A stretch of DNA of 64,000 nucleotides from NCBI RefSeq assembly GCF_042427615.1, contig NZ_JBHMEZ010000003.1, forward strand, positions 434,001-498,000. Direction: 5' to 3'. A program made the translations under genes and the position numbers. The DNA is from Formosa undariae (GTDB lineage: Bacteria; Bacteroidota; Bacteroidia; Flavobacteriales; Flavobacteriaceae). Under the pieces are notes generated by a model. The model was not told the origin of the DNA, ran no database searches, and worked only from the letters and a program-made list of their open reading frames with translations. Of the stretch, positions 9,614-17,900 are shown piece after piece. Numbering within the stretch: the stretch's first letter is position 1; each line of letters opens with the position of its first letter.

Positions 9614-11356
9614 TTATTTTTTAATAATACGTTTATTTATGGTCTGCGATTTTCCTGATAATCTCACGATATAAAGTCCAGAATTTAGATGTGAAATATC
9701 TACAGATTGTCCATTATAAAACTGATTAATAATCAGTTTACCAATATGATCGTATATCTTTAGATTATTAAAATCTTCTGCTCCATTAATTGTTATATTA
9801 TTAGTAGCAGGATTTGGAGATATAGTGACTTTACTATCATCCAGAGGTGACGCTTCAATACTTAAGGACGAGGCTTCAAAAATTCGAAATTCAGATAAAC
9901 TTACCCAAGGACCTTCATAAACAGCGGCACCCGTAATTGTTAATTTAACGAAACGTCCTTCTACAGGTGTAAATACATTTACAATTGGATTGCCTTCATC
10001 TCCCGGTGTGGTATTCTCAGAACGATCTACAATCTCTGTATAGGTACCATTTTCAGTATCTGAAACCGAAACAGTATATTGGTATGCTCTATCGGTATAA
10101 CAAACCACTTCCGATCTTCCCATTGTATATACCTTCCCTAAGTCTATAGTAGCAGTTTGCGGAAACCCTGAAACCGACCATCTTGTTGCCGTCGATCCAT
10201 CTACAAGATTTTCTACAACATTGTTAGCGTCATGAGTTCCTGTTCCCGTTATCACCTTTTTTAAAGCTAAATTAATCCCCAAGGCATCTTCAATAACCGT
10301 TACATTACTGCTGTCTGTAAAACCACCATCGACCGTAGTGACAGTAATAACTGCAGATCCCGAAGATTTTCCAGTTAATACACCGCTATTATTCACTGTG
10401 ACAACACTAGCATCAGACGTGCTGTAAGTCACCATTTTATTTGATGCATGCGCAGGACTAATCGTTTTTGTTAATTGAAACGGACTGCCTATGGAAAGTT
10501 CAATATTATTTGGCGAAAGACTTACTCCACTAACCCCTACTTCATCGTGAGCTACAGAAAAATCATACACTAAAACCTCGCCATAATTATCTGGTTTTCC
10601 GGTATCGTCTCCTTCTTCTTTTGGATTACTCTGAGTATAATTCCCTACTTTAAAATAGGATTGGTCATATTCTAAATCCATAACATAATCTTTATCACCA
10701 TCTTTAATTAAATACGCAGAGGCTGTATTATTTTTATAGGCTTCTAGAAGGCCTCCATCCTCAGAATAATAGCAATAGTGCTTATTATCCTGAACTAGAA
10801 AAATCACTTCATGAATCGTTCCTAACGTATAATTATTTGTAATACTAATATTAGATCTTAATTTACCACCATTAAAAGATAAAAACAGATGAGAATCTTC
10901 TAATCGCATCACCATCGCATCGTCGATACCAGCTTCTTTATCGCCGTGAATTTGGGTTGCAACTAATTCAGATTTATTAATTGGTAAGTGCGTAATGGCT
11001 TGTTTTACATAAAGCATATGCGAACCTTCTGTAGTCCAATATACATCGACGCTTCCATCGGGCTCTCTTTCTCTAAGTTCCGAGCGTACGTTATCAGAAT
11101 TAGGAGTTGTTCCGTTATCACTTCTAATAGGCGTACGAAATACAATAGCATTTTTAGCGTCATTCACATAAAAAAACTCATTATTAGGCGCTCCACATAG
11201 TTGTTTTTCTTCTACTCCATTTGGATATGTAATTTTCCATTGCTTACAATTCTCCATGAGATCCGAAGGTACTTGAGCCCATAAATGGCTTCCGAAATTT
11301 GAAAATAAAAGTAATAGTATAAAAAATTGTAAGTCGTTTTTGTAGTTTGTTTTCAT
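9614..11356 (-). CDS. Secreted PL7 alginate lyase with Ig-like, F5/8C (CBM32-like) and type IX sorting domains
   Basis: Extracellular alginate lyase of 580 residues. Order: signal peptide (1-28, ending LWAQ); PL7 catalytic domain with RSELR (91-95), TQIHG (Gln135, His137) and YFKVGNY (234-240); a BIG_2 Ig-like domain (about 276-355); an F5/8 type C discoidin/CBM32-like domain (about 365-495); and a C-terminal type IX secretion signal (about 510-580) with SPNPATNNITI and a basic end. The sorting domain implies export by the gliding/Por secretion system and release or surface attachment. Two palindromes lie directly upstream of its start. An AraC gene is divergently regulated nearby on the same strand. 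Confidence 0.94.
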   Translation of the reverse strand: MKTNYKNDLQFFILLLLFSNFGSHLWAQVPSDLMENCKQWKITYPNGVEEKQLCGAPNNEFFYVNDAKNAIVFRTPIRSDNGTTPNSDNVRSELREREPDGSVDVYWTTEGSHMLYVKQAITHLPINKSELVATQIHGDKEAGIDDAMVMRLEDSHLFLSFNGGKLRSNISITNNYTLGTIHEVIFLVQDNKHYCYYSEDGGLLEAYKNNTASAYLIKDGDKDYVMDLEYDQSYFKVGNYTQSNPKEEGDDTGKPDNYGEVLVYDFSVAHDEVGVSGVSLSPNNIELSIGSPFQLTKTISPAHASNKMVTYSTSDASVVTVNNSGVLTGKSSGSAVITVTTVDGGFTDSSNVTVIEDALGINLALKKVITGTGTHDANNVVENLVDGSTATRWSVSGFPQTATIDLGKVYTMGRSEVVCYTDRAYQYTVSVSDTENGTYTEIVDRSENTTPGDEGNPIVNVFTPVEGRFVKLTITGAAVYEGPWVSLSEFRIFEASSLSIEASPLDDSKVTISPNPATNNITINGAEDFNNLKIYDHIGKLIINQFYNGQSVDISHLNSGLYIVRLSGKSQTINKRIIKK

Positions 11357-11387
11357 CGCATTCTATTTAATAAAATAAAAAATATAT

Positions 11388-11405
11388 AAATTGGTGTACC
11401 AGTTT
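11388..11405. promoter_or_regulatory. GntR/UxuR-like operator 1 upstream of the secreted PL7 gene
   Basis: AAATTGGTGTACCAGTTT is an imperfect palindrome 32 bp upstream of the lyase start codon. It fits the ATTGGTnnACCAAT pattern of hexuronate regulators (UxuR/ExuR, GntR FCD subfamily). Released alginate oligomers yield uronic acids, so a uronate-sensing repressor is a reasonable inference. No such regulator is encoded in the window. Confidence 0.45.
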
Positions 11406-11446
11406 ATTAGTGTACAAAATATGAAAAAAAAGAGGGTTATAAAAAC

Positions 11447-11462
11447 AATTGGTTAACCAATT
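11447..11462. promoter_or_regulatory. GntR/UxuR-like operator 2, perfect 16-bp palindrome
   Basis: AATTGGTTAACCAATT is a perfect palindrome 91 bp upstream of the secreted alginate lyase gene. It has the same TTGGTnnACCA core as the site 51 bp nearer the gene. The spacing would allow two regulator dimers to bind on one promoter region. Confidence 0.5.
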
Positions 11463-11550
11463 TTAAAAACATATTAATAGTGCCGATTTCGTGATTCAAA
11501 TTAGACCAAATCCATACATAGCCTCCAAAACATTCCGTAATTACAATGAC

Positions 11551-12456
11551 TTAATTTGGAAGTTTCCGAAATTTCGACGCTGTAATCCCTACATTACGTT
11601 TAAAGAATTGATTAAAATTCGCTACTTCATTAAAACCTAAGGCATCTGCAACTTCAGAAATACTCAATTCCTTCTGATGAAGCAGTGTTTTAGAATGTAA
11701 CACTTTATAATCTATAATAACTTTTTGAGCACTTTGTCCTGTCGCTCTTTTTACACATTCTGAAAGATAAATCGGACTAATATTCAGCTTAGAAGCATAT
11801 GCATTAACCGACAAAAAGTTGTTGTTACTCGCTAAAATTGCATTTTCAAATTTAGCCATGATAACATCAAATCTATTTAAAGGCACAATCCCTTCGTTAT
11901 TATGTGTGATGCGCTTTACTTTATAAAGCAACTGAAAAAGTAATGCACGTATCATTTCTAAACTATTAACTTCAGAACTTCTAGACTCCTGATATAAAGC
12001 TTCTGCCAAAGTAGAAATTTCTATAAAATCATCTTCAGACAGATAATATAAAGGCAGTGTGTGTATCTTAAAAAAGGGAAACTGATTCTGAACCTCGTAT
12101 GGTTGTTTTAAACTATCTAGAATTGAAGACTTAAAATAAATAACATAGCCCGAATCGTCATCTGCATCACTATTATTTTCGCCATAACTTATGGTCTGAA
12201 AAGGAGATACAATAGCTAAACCATTTGTCATTTTTTTAAAATCCTGTTCACCAATTCTCATGTTTTTATTATGCTGAGCGATGATACCCATTTCGAAAAA
12301 ATCCCGTTTATGTGGTTCTAAAAATTCGGGATCATGATATAGTTTCTCCGTCCCTTTTCTTTTTCCAAAAGACTTAATATAAAACTGATTATTGTAATCT
12401 GTAATCGCATCAAGATCGTTTAAAAAGTAAGTCTTTATGTCCTTATATATCTTCAT
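11551..12456 (-). CDS. AraC family transcriptional regulator
   Basis: DNA-binding regulator of 301 residues. The C-terminal about 100 residues contain two AraC-type helix-turn-helix motifs (SPIYLSECVKRATGQS and ISEVADALGFNEVANFNQFF, ending in an RKxP-like tail). The N-terminal about 190 residues are the sensing region and match no small-molecule domain I can name with certainty. It lies upstream of the secreted alginate lyase on the same strand with a 194-bp gap, which suggests control of alginate degradation, but this is only proximity. It has its own promoter. Confidence 0.88.
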   Translation of the reverse strand: MKIYKDIKTYFLNDLDAITDYNNQFYIKSFGKRKGTEKLYHDPEFLEPHKRDFFEMGIIAQHNKNMRIGEQDFKKMTNGLAIVSPFQTISYGENNSDADDDSGYVIYFKSSILDSLKQPYEVQNQFPFFKIHTLPLYYLSEDDFIEISTLAEALYQESRSSEVNSLEMIRALLFQLLYKVKRITHNNEGIVPLNRFDVIMAKFENAILASNNNFLSVNAYASKLNISPIYLSECVKRATGQSAQKVIIDYKVLHSKTLLHQKELSISEVADALGFNEVANFNQFFKRNVGITASKFRKLPN

Positions 12457-12474
12457 ATTTTAGTAATACAACTT

Positions 12475-12501
12475 CAAAAGTAACAAAAACCTAAATAACA
12501 A
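12475..12501 (-). promoter_or_regulatory. Promoter of the AraC-type gene
   Basis: On the minus strand TACTTTTG (12475-12482) matches TAnnTTTG. A TTG (12499-12501) lies 16 nt further upstream as the -33 element. The start codon follows after 18 nt. Confidence 0.5.
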
Positions 12502-12675
12502 TCTTTTTTACCCATATTACAATATGAAATACAGTTTTTAATCTTGTATTTTTACAAATTCAAATCGACTGTACGAATTATAGTTTTTAACCCTGCGCTT
12601 TATAAATTGGTAGCCTAGATTAAACCTTTTATAATATGCGCAGTCTAAATTTCCAAAATGGCCCGAATACTAGTT

Positions 12676-13206
12676 ATGAAAACAAACATACGTATACTCA
12701 TTTTAGCACTTTTGCTTACACCTTTGTTTTATGGATGTGTAGATAAAAAAAGTAAAAGTGAAACTAAGACAACTCAAAATCTGAATGATAGTATTCCTGT
12801 TTACGATTTCGAAGATTTAGAACCATTACTCTATACTAATAGCGATAAAATTCAAATTGTAAATTTTTGGGCGATGTGGTGTGCACCTTGTGTAAAGGAA
12901 CTCCCTATTATTCAGAAATATGCAGAAAACAACCCAAATGTAGAGATTACATTGGTTAGTCTAGATTTCCCAAGAGGCATTGAAACTAAACTTAAACCTT
13001 TCTTAAAAGACAAAGGGATATACTTAAAAGTAGTGCTATTAGACGACCCAGATTCTAATACATGGATAGATAAAATAAATCCAAATTGGTCTGGCTCTAT
13101 ACCATTTACAATCTTATTTAATAATGATAAGCGTTCTTTTCATGAACGTGATTTTGAAAGTCTTGAAGATTTAGAAACCGAAATACATAACACTTTTAAT
13201 AATTAA
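12676..13206 (+). CDS. TlpA/ResA-like thioredoxin-fold lipoprotein
   Basis: Membrane-anchored thiol-disulfide protein. The lipoprotein signal ends LTPLFYGC. The thioredoxin active site is WCAPC in the context FWAMWCAPCVKELP, the TlpA/ResA type that usually reduces disulfides outside the cytoplasm. The ATG at 12676 is preferred over the ATG at 12658 because it places the basic n-region directly before the hydrophobic segment. Length is 176 residues. The next gene, another thioredoxin-fold lipoprotein, begins 3 bp after the stop, so the two form an operon and probably act together. Confidence 0.9.
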   Translation: MKTNIRILILALLLTPLFYGCVDKKSKSETKTTQNLNDSIPVYDFEDLEPLLYTNSDKIQIVNFWAMWCAPCVKELPIIQKYAENNPNVEITLVSLDFPRGIETKLKPFLKDKGIYLKVVLLDDPDSNTWIDKINPNWSGSIPFTILFNNDKRSFHERDFESLEDLETEIHNTFNN

Positions 13207-13209
13207 TAT

Positions 13210-13974
13210 ATGAAAAAAGTAAGTCTCCTTTTAGCTGGTCTTGTTTTAGTTGCAGGAACATTAATATCTTGTAAAAATAAATCTGAAACGAAAGAGCAAG
13301 GCACTACCGCAGAACATAATGAGGGCCGACCGGAACATCCAGAAGGTGGTCCAGGACACCCTCCAAAAGATCATGGCGATAGAAAAGGACCACCTCCTGG
13401 AGGAGACCATAGTCCTGTTCAAACTAAAACTTTAGAAGAAATTGGTGGTTATAAAATAGGAGATGTAGCAACAGATTTCGATCTTAAAAACGTTGATGGT
13501 ACTCAATTTTCTTTATCTAGTATTACAGACGCAAAAGGTTACATTGTTGTATTTACTTGTAATGGATGTCCGTTTTCTAAAATGTATGAAGACCGTTTAA
13601 TTTCGCTTCATAACACTTATGCTCCAAAAGGCTATTCGGTTATTGCAATTAATCCTAACGTGAGCCCAGATAATGAAACAGAAAACTATGAGGCTATGCA
13701 AAAACGCGCTGAAGAAAAAGCCTTCCCATTTGTGTATCTCGCTGATGAAAAACACGATATATTTCCACAGTACGGAGCTGTAAGAACGCCACATGTATTT
13801 TTATTAGATGCTGAACGCAAAGTACAGTACATCGGAACGATTGATGATAATGCAAAATCTGCCGAAGATGTTAAAGTAAAGTTTGTTGAAGATGCTATTG
13901 AAGCTTTAGAACATGGTAAAAAACCAGATCCTAACTTTACAAAAGCCATTGGTTGTCCTGTAAAAAGAAGTTAA
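13210..13974 (+). CDS. AhpC/TSA-type thioredoxin lipoprotein with His/Pro/Gly-rich linker
   Basis: A 254-residue lipoprotein (lipobox LISC). After the signal comes a linker (about residues 30-70) very rich in His, Pro, Gly and Glu, unlike the surrounding proteins. The redoxin domain follows (from about 80) with the active-site segment FTCNGCPFS, that is CxxC in the family of thioredoxin-like proteins with CNxCP. A cis-Pro loop is seen at RTPHVF. It is translated right after the TlpA-like gene. The linker might bind metal, which is speculation. The partner cannot be deduced from the sequence. Confidence 0.85.
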   Translation: MKKVSLLLAGLVLVAGTLISCKNKSETKEQGTTAEHNEGRPEHPEGGPGHPPKDHGDRKGPPPGGDHSPVQTKTLEEIGGYKIGDVATDFDLKNVDGTQFSLSSITDAKGYIVVFTCNGCPFSKMYEDRLISLHNTYAPKGYSVIAINPNVSPDNETENYEAMQKRAEEKAFPFVYLADEKHDIFPQYGAVRTPHVFLLDAERKVQYIGTIDDNAKSAEDVKVKFVEDAIEALEHGKKPDPNFTKAIGCPVKRS

Positions 13975-14001
13975 AAAAAACCATTATAATACCTCCTATT
14001 T

Positions 14002-14045
14002 AATAGCGGTTCGGATGAAAATCTGAGTCGCTATTTATTTTTAAA
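14002..14045 (+). terminator. Probable terminator after the thioredoxin pair
   Basis: AATAGCG (14002-14008) pairs with CGCTATT (14029-14035) around a 20-nt loop that can itself pair (GAT/ATC). T-rich sequence follows. Confidence 0.5.
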
Positions 14046-14200
14046 GACTAACACATCAGATTTCATGTTTACAGTAACCCATTAACGATACAGCATTATC
14101 TAGAGCCTTCACATATATGCATCCCAAACCATCACTTCACTAAAGCCTTAATTTGTGATTTTTTTTTGTTTTTATTAACTATAACCAGAAAGTCTTCTTT

Positions 14201-14218
14201 AATGTAATATGTTACATT
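14201..14218. promoter_or_regulatory. Palindrome before the GH113-like gene
   Basis: AATGTAA-TATG-TTACATT, a perfect 7-bp inverted repeat 22 bp before the start codon. Its size and place fit a regulator binding site. No regulator is known for it. Confidence 0.35.
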
Positions 14219-14239
14219 AGAAGCTTTGAATCGTACACT

Positions 14240-15250
14240 ATGTCCAAATATACCTCCTTATTACTTATTATTCTATTAAGCGCCTTTTCTTGCCAACCGC
14301 AAACACCTAAAATAAATGGTGTGAGTTTTGTGTCGTCTAGAGATACGGTTAAAGGTGATCACATTAAACCATTGGTAGATATCCATGCTAATTATGCTGC
14401 TGTGATGCCATTTGGATTTATTAGAGATCTTAATCATCCAACAGTGCAATATAATACCGACAGACAGTGGTTTGGAGAAACCAGATCTGGTGCCAAACAT
14501 TATATCGAAGCGTTGCAAGGACAACACATAAAGATTATGCTTAAACCACAGATTTGGATTGGGCATGGGGTATTTACAGGGCATATAAATATGCAAAATG
14601 AAGAAAATTGGATCCTTTTAGAAGCGTCCTATTCTAAATTTATTTTAGAATATGCACAATTAGCAGAAGACGCGCAAGTGGATATGTTTTGCATAGGAAC
14701 AGAATTAGAGCAATTTATAATTAACAGACCAGATTACTGGAACTCTTTAATTAAAAGTATTAGAAAAGTATATTCTGGAAAATTAACGTATGCCGCCAAT
14801 TGGGACGAATTTAAGAAGACTCCATTTTGGGACAACCTTGATTATATTGGGATTAACGCCTATTTTCCTTTGAGTTTAAATAAAACACCAAGTTTTGAAG
14901 ACGCTTTAGAAGGTTGGAAACCACATAAAAAAGTTATTGCTGAGTTTTCTAAAACACATAAAAAGCCTATCATATTTACAGAATTCGGATATAGAAGTGT
15001 CGATTTTAGTGGAAAATCCCCTTGGGATAGTGATAGAAAGATGACACAAGTAAACCTTGAAGCTCAAGTTAATTGTACCAAAGCTTTATTTGAAACCGTA
15101 TGGGACGAAGATTGGTTTGCGGGTGGTTTTGTTTGGAAATGGTTTATAAATCATGATCAGTCTGGAGGTGAAAACGATTCTAGATTTACGCCACAAAACA
15201 AACCTGTAGAACAGGTAATTAAAGCGTATTACAATCAGTTTTCGCGTTAA
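14240..15250 (+). CDS. Glycoside hydrolase, GH113-like TIM barrel, lipoprotein
   Basis: Predicted retaining glycoside hydrolase of clan GH-A type, most like the GH113 (beta-mannanase-related) group. The lipoprotein signal ends LSAFSC. The candidate acid/base is Glu155 in GTELEQ at the end of strand 4, and the candidate nucleophile is Glu248 in FTEFGYRS at the end of strand 7. NAYFPL and the C-terminal GGFVWKWF also fit the barrel. It is 336 residues with no binding module. A palindrome lies just before the start. Substrate is uncertain; beta-mannan is only the family precedent. It is not part of an evident polysaccharide utilisation locus, since no SusC/SusD pair is adjacent. Confidence 0.8.
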   Translation: MSKYTSLLLIILLSAFSCQPQTPKINGVSFVSSRDTVKGDHIKPLVDIHANYAAVMPFGFIRDLNHPTVQYNTDRQWFGETRSGAKHYIEALQGQHIKIMLKPQIWIGHGVFTGHINMQNEENWILLEASYSKFILEYAQLAEDAQVDMFCIGTELEQFIINRPDYWNSLIKSIRKVYSGKLTYAANWDEFKKTPFWDNLDYIGINAYFPLSLNKTPSFEDALEGWKPHKKVIAEFSKTHKKPIIFTEFGYRSVDFSGKSPWDSDRKMTQVNLEAQVNCTKALFETVWDEDWFAGGFVWKWFINHDQSGGENDSRFTPQNKPVEQVIKAYYNQFSR

Positions 15251-15360
15251 AGGAGGCTTTTTCTTTGGTCGCTATACTAAAGAGTATTAGAACTGATATA
15301 TTCTTTCAAACTTAAGCGATTTTATAAAAATTAAAAGTTGAAGTAATAGCTTTTTAAGCT

Positions 15361-15411
15361 AAAAAAATCATCATCCAAGCCATAATTGACAGTATGACTT
15401 GGATGATGATT
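15361..15411 (-). terminator. Terminator of the minus-strand uptake locus
   Basis: Perfect 14-bp stem AATCATCATCCAAG/CTTGGATGATGATT, followed on the minus strand by a T7 run (A7 at 15361-15367). It lies just downstream of the ChaN-like gene. Confidence 0.8.
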
Positions 15412-15443
15412 AATATGGGTTTTGAGATTTAATCAGTAAAAAA

Positions 15444-16331
15444 CTACCAATTGGTCTGCGTCATATTATCTACAACAACTATTATGTAATTCGCAATCGT
15501 TGCTTTTTGTTCAGCGGTCATTGCATTCCATTCAGACTCTAAAACTGTGGTAATAGATTTTAGTGTTAAACCGGGTTGAATTTTGTTAATCCACCAAATT
15601 ATGCCTTGTTCGTAATTCGAATGGTACGAGCCTTCAAAATGAAGTAAAAGGTTGCCTTGTTCAAAATTTTTAAGGGAAAAATGCGCCATAGTTGCATCCT
15701 TTGCGGCTTGAGCCATTTGAATATTTAGCATGTTTGGTGGCACATGTCCGCCCATATTGTCGGCCATTTCTGCATACGCTTTAACTGTTGGATCGAAAAA
15801 CGTTTCTAAATCTGGACCAATTAATTCTAGTGCCTCGGGACTTAATTCTTTTAATCCGTCTATTCCCTTTTTGTTAATCATAGAAGCATAACGTCTAGGA
15901 ATATTAGTCGCGATAAATCGAAGGTTTTTGTCTTTAGCAAACTCTACCAAGGGTCTATAATCGGTTTTATAATTCCCCCACATTTGTGTCATTTCCGGAA
16001 TCATTTTATCTTCAGCATATACGCCGTTTAAATATTCATTTAAAACCAATTGATTGCCACTTTCAAACATTTCTGCACCAAAAAACAAAGCATCTCCCTT
16101 TGTTGCGAATAAACTTTTACTTACTTCTAACTGCATCCAATGAGAAATAGGATTTGTATGATATTCTCCAAAAAACACCATATCACTATTGGATAAATCT
16201 GCAATCATCTCTTCATAATTAGCAAGATCACCATTGCTTTTAAATAATTGGTACACGGGCTTAGTTTGTGCTCTTGCCACATTTAATAATGAGGTTATAA
16301 GTAGGATTATAAATAAAATTAACTGTTTCAT
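15444..16331 (-). CDS. ChaN family haem-binding/iron-regulated protein
   Basis: Exported protein of the ChaN/DUF399 (Tiki/TraB-related) family. The best-studied member binds haem, and members are often encoded with iron uptake genes. A signal peptide (1-21, ending ARAQ) is present but no lipobox Cys, so it is probably periplasmic. Family motifs seen: FFGEYHTNPISH near residue 55, GAEMFE, and FIATNIPRRYAS. It is the last gene of a long minus-strand cluster (sigma, FecR, TonB receptor, DUF4876, barrel, two M16 proteases) and is followed by a strong terminator. The 102-bp gap to the M16 gene allows either co-transcription or a separate promoter. Confidence 0.82.
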   Translation of the reverse strand: MKQLILFIILLITSLLNVARAQTKPVYQLFKSNGDLANYEEMIADLSNSDMVFFGEYHTNPISHWMQLEVSKSLFATKGDALFFGAEMFESGNQLVLNEYLNGVYAEDKMIPEMTQMWGNYKTDYRPLVEFAKDKNLRFIATNIPRRYASMINKKGIDGLKELSPEALELIGPDLETFFDPTVKAYAEMADNMGGHVPPNMLNIQMAQAAKDATMAHFSLKNFEQGNLLLHFEGSYHSNYEQGIIWWINKIQPGLTLKSITTVLESEWNAMTAEQKATIANYIIVVVDNMTQTNW

Positions 16332-16433
16332 GGATTTAGATTTATGTGTTTGTTGAATTGAGTAATTTAAAAGATCTTAATTTGTGTTTACTATTTTATA
16401 TGGCATTTGGTCGCTTCAGTGTTTAAGAGCAGA

Positions 16434-17891
16434 CTAAAGTTTCAGTTTATTTCCTTGTTCATCATAATACATAACATCTCCAAACGGTTCTAGTGTCCCT
16501 TTTAATTCAGAAATTTTACCTTCAACAGTAATCACACATGTAAAAGGGTTTATATATTTTTGAGACATTTCCATAATATCATCTATGGTAACATCGTAAT
16601 ACTGTTCGACTTTACTTTGTAAATAATCGTCTGGTAAATTATAAATATCTTTCTGCATTGCAAACGTAATGTATGGGATAGGTGCAATAGGATTTAAAGA
16701 CCTCGTGTAATCCCCTATTAAATTATTTTTAGCAATTTTTAAATCCGATGCACTCACTTTAGTATTACGTAATCGTAACATTTCTAAGATAATATTTTCT
16801 ACTGCATATGCCGTTTGTGCTGTCCTTACACTTGTATACACAGCTCCTACGCCTCCATCTGCAGAACTACCAACAGATGATCTAATAAAATAACAAAGGC
16901 CTTTATCTTCTCGTAAGTTTTTATACAAATACGACAGTTGACTTTCTCCAAAAATGTTGTTTAAAACCTGTAGTTTAATATCGTTATTAAAGTAAGTATA
17001 GGCATCGCCTAAATGCCAGCTAAAGGCTATTTTAGATTGTACCGCATTGGGCGCATCATGTACAATAATTTTTCTGCTTTGTATGATTGATGTTTTTTTG
17101 GTAATCGGACTTTCTTTAACATAAGGTTCTCCTGTTTTCCAGGCTCCGAAATACCGATTCATTAACGTTTTACATTCTGTTTCTGAAAAATTTCCAACCA
17201 CAACAATTAAGGCATTGTTAGACACAATTCTATCATTTTTATACTCTTCAACGTCTTTTACGGTTATCCCTTTATATTCCGCTTTTGCAGTTTTAGTTGT
17301 TTTTACCCTATCTTTTTTAGGCCCGAAAAGCAAGGAATCTTTTACTGCTGTAATAGAAAATTCTTTTATAGGTTTACCTATCTCTACGTTTTTGTTTTTT
17401 GTATGTTTTTGTTTTTCTAGTTCAGATTTATACTTCTCGTCTATAGACGCTTTAGTAATTACAGGATGCAATAACGCATCTACATAGATATCTAGTAATT
17501 GATCTATATCTTGGGTCAGCCCTTTAATCGTGCCGCCATACATATTGGCATTTAGCATGGCACCAAAATAGTTTACTAGAGAATCTATTTCCTGATTTGG
17601 ATATTTTTCTGAACGTTTATTCGCGTAGGCTGTATTTAGTATGTTTTTCTCTGCTAACCTAGTTTCTTCGTCGTATCCTGGTAATTCTATATTGACAGAT
17701 ATGGTAAATTTTGGATAATCTTGAACAGGTGCTAAATAAACCCGAAGTCCGTTGTCTAAGGTTATCGGAATTAATTTTCCGACATTTAATTTGCTCGGTG
17801 TGTTTGCTTCTGGTGGCATAGAACGGTCTATTTGAGCCATACCAGTAATACTGAAACACATACTTAAAATAAAAATAAAGATAGTTTTCAT
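16434..17891 (-). CDS. M16 family peptidase-like protein, catalytically inactive partner
   Basis: Insulinase/processing-peptidase fold (PF00675 plus PF05193 type), 485 residues with a signal peptide ending GMAQ. The HxxEH zinc motif is absent: the equivalent stretch reads ETRLAEKNIL, so it cannot bind zinc in the usual way. The second half keeps SQLSYLYKNLREDKGLCY, the conserved segment that contributes to the partner's active site in two-subunit M16 enzymes. The gene lies 9 bp after the active paralogue. By analogy with mitochondrial processing peptidase and bacterial two-chain M16 enzymes, I infer a periplasmic heterodimer. Confidence 0.88.
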   Translation of the reverse strand: MKTIFIFILSMCFSITGMAQIDRSMPPEANTPSKLNVGKLIPITLDNGLRVYLAPVQDYPKFTISVNIELPGYDEETRLAEKNILNTAYANKRSEKYPNQEIDSLVNYFGAMLNANMYGGTIKGLTQDIDQLLDIYVDALLHPVITKASIDEKYKSELEKQKHTKNKNVEIGKPIKEFSITAVKDSLLFGPKKDRVKTTKTAKAEYKGITVKDVEEYKNDRIVSNNALIVVVGNFSETECKTLMNRYFGAWKTGEPYVKESPITKKTSIIQSRKIIVHDAPNAVQSKIAFSWHLGDAYTYFNNDIKLQVLNNIFGESQLSYLYKNLREDKGLCYFIRSSVGSSADGGVGAVYTSVRTAQTAYAVENIILEMLRLRNTKVSASDLKIAKNNLIGDYTRSLNPIAPIPYITFAMQKDIYNLPDDYLQSKVEQYYDVTIDDIMEMSQKYINPFTCVITVEGKISELKGTLEPFGDVMYYDEQGNKLKL

Positions 17892-17900
17892 AACGAAGAG

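Noticed and set aside
7984..15250. A complete alginate or mannan utilisation locus.
   Set aside because: No SusC/SusD pair, transporter, oligo-alginate lyase or uronate pathway gene lies next to these enzymes.
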